This document shows positions 6,225 through 6,918 of a stretch of 6,918 bases of DNA, in pieces. A model generated the notes under the pieces. It was given only the letters and a program-made list of their open reading frames with translations, was not told the DNA's origin and did no database searches. Every line of letters begins with the position of its first letter. Within the stretch, counting starts at the first letter, position 1. The translations under genes were made by a program, and so were the position numbers. Source of the stretch: Pseudomonadota bacterium (lineage in GTDB: Bacteria > Pseudomonadota > Gammaproteobacteria > Burkholderiales > Methylophilaceae); NCBI GenBank assembly GCA_029549705.1, contig JAKPIR010000237.1, positions 1 through 6,918 on the forward strand, in the 5' to 3' direction.

Positions 6225-6918
6225 CTAACCTTTAACTGAATTCACGGCTTGCTTAGCCGCATCGGTTAAGTTTTCTGCCGAAATAATATTTAACCCACTT
6301 TCGCGTAGCATTTGCTTGCCTAACTCAACGTTTGTACCTTCTAAACGGACGACAACCGGAATTGTCATGCCGACTTCTTTCACAGCAGTGATAATGCCTT
6401 CTGCAATGATGTCGCAACGCATAATGCCGCCAAAAATATTGACCAAAATCGCTTTGACGTTTTTATCTTCCAGAATAATTTTGAAGGCTTTTGTGACGGT
6501 TTCTGCCGTCGCCCCACCTCCCACATCTAAAAAGTTAGCGGGTGCGCCGCCATGCAGTTTAATCAAATCCATGGTCGCCATTGCCAGCCCAGCGCCATTG
6601 ACCATACAGCCGATATTGCCGTTTAATGCAATATAGTTCAGGCCAGCATGGTGGGCAATCGCCTCTTTGCTGTCTTCCTGAGACCAATCGCGCTGCTCGG
6701 CCAACGCTTTTTGGCGATACAACGCATTGTCGTCAATACTCATTTTGCAATCCAGCGCAAACAACTTGCCATCTGTTGTTACCACCAGCGGATTAATTTC
6801 CAATAGCGCCAGATCATTTTCTTTGAATAAGCGGTACAAGCCTTTGAGCATTTTGGTGAACGCGCCAATTTGCTCGCCGCTTAATGCCAATTTAAACGCT
6901 AAATTTCGTGCTTGAAAA
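6225..6918 (-). CDS. sucC: Succinyl-CoA synthetase beta subunit, C-terminal part (cut by window edge)
   Basis: The last 230 residues of the beta subunit, which binds nucleotide in its ATP-grasp domain and forms the active enzyme with SucD. The reading frame stays open to the window edge and begins mid-protein with FQARNLAFKLALSG, so the TTG at 6890 is not a start. Visible family blocks are EINPLV with the Mg-binding Asn, LDCKMSIDDNALYR with the Mg-binding Asp 14 residues later, GLNYIALNGNIGCMVNGAGLA, GGAPANFLDVGGGA, VNIFGGIMRCD and RLEGTNVELGKQ. Placing the Asn and Asp on E. coli N199 and D213 implies about 157 missing N-terminal residues and a full length near 387, normal for SucC. The promoter of the operon must lie beyond the window. 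Confidence 0.98.
   Translation of the reverse strand, partial: FQARNLAFKLALSGEQIGAFTKMLKGLYRLFKENDLALLEINPLVVTTDGKLFALDCKMSIDDNALYRQKALAEQRDWSQEDSKEAIAHHAGLNYIALNGNIGCMVNGAGLAMATMDLIKLHGGAPANFLDVGGGATAETVTKAFKIILEDKNVKAILVNIFGGIMRCDIIAEGIITAVKEVGMTIPVVVRLEGTNVELGKQMLRESGLNIISAENLTDAAKQAVNSVKG
6229..6233 (-). promoter_or_regulatory. sucD ribosome binding site inside the end of sucC
   Basis: The minus strand reads AAAGG here, nine bases before the sucD ATG. It overlaps the last Lys-Gly codons of sucC, so ribosomes finishing sucC are well placed to start sucD, which would help balance the two subunits. Confidence 0.65.

Noticed and set aside
6225..6890. A complete 221-residue protein starting with TTG at 6890.
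   Set aside because: The frame continues to the window edge with clear SucC residues upstream of 6890, so this is the C-terminal part of a longer gene.

Overview
The window looks like ordinary chromosomal DNA from a betaproteobacterium. Gene content and moderate base composition fit a relative of the Methylophilaceae (Methylotenera/Methylophilus-like), but that placement comes from memory of gene order and protein style, not from a search. No mobile element, tRNA, rRNA or CRISPR array is visible, and no gene is visibly broken. Two genes read rightwards (1-1887). Six genes read leftwards (6918 back to 1961). The two groups converge on a shared bidirectional terminator near 1904-1933.

Rightward half: 11-1258 encodes a TIGR03862-type FAD flavoprotein (HI0933/YhiN-like) that starts with TTG and ends at a very strong intrinsic terminator (1285-1333). 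The 200 bases to the next gene hold that terminator, a sigma-32-like heat-shock promoter (about 1370-1396) and an AU-rich leader. The leader can fold a fourU-type hairpin over the Shine-Dalgarno sequence of a small heat-shock protein gene (1459-1887). Heat control of hsp20 would then act on both transcription and translation.

Leftward half, in transcription order: sucC (3' part only, cut by the window edge), sucD, a predicted exported protein of nine ankyrin repeats, nadE (glutamine-dependent NAD+ synthetase), glnB (PII signal protein) and a small DUF486 membrane protein. Spacings are 5, 7, 13, 51 and 57 bases, and I see no terminator until 1904-1933, so the group is probably one operon. It joins succinyl-CoA synthetase, the last step of NAD+ synthesis using glutamine, and the 2-oxoglutarate/ATP/ADP sensor PII. 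PII control of NAD+ synthetase is known in other proteobacteria, so the grouping probably reflects real regulation.

The most interesting points are the two-layer heat-shock control region of hsp20, the nadE-glnB pairing downstream of sucCD, and an exported ankyrin protein sitting among cytosolic metabolic genes. None amounts to an obviously new system.
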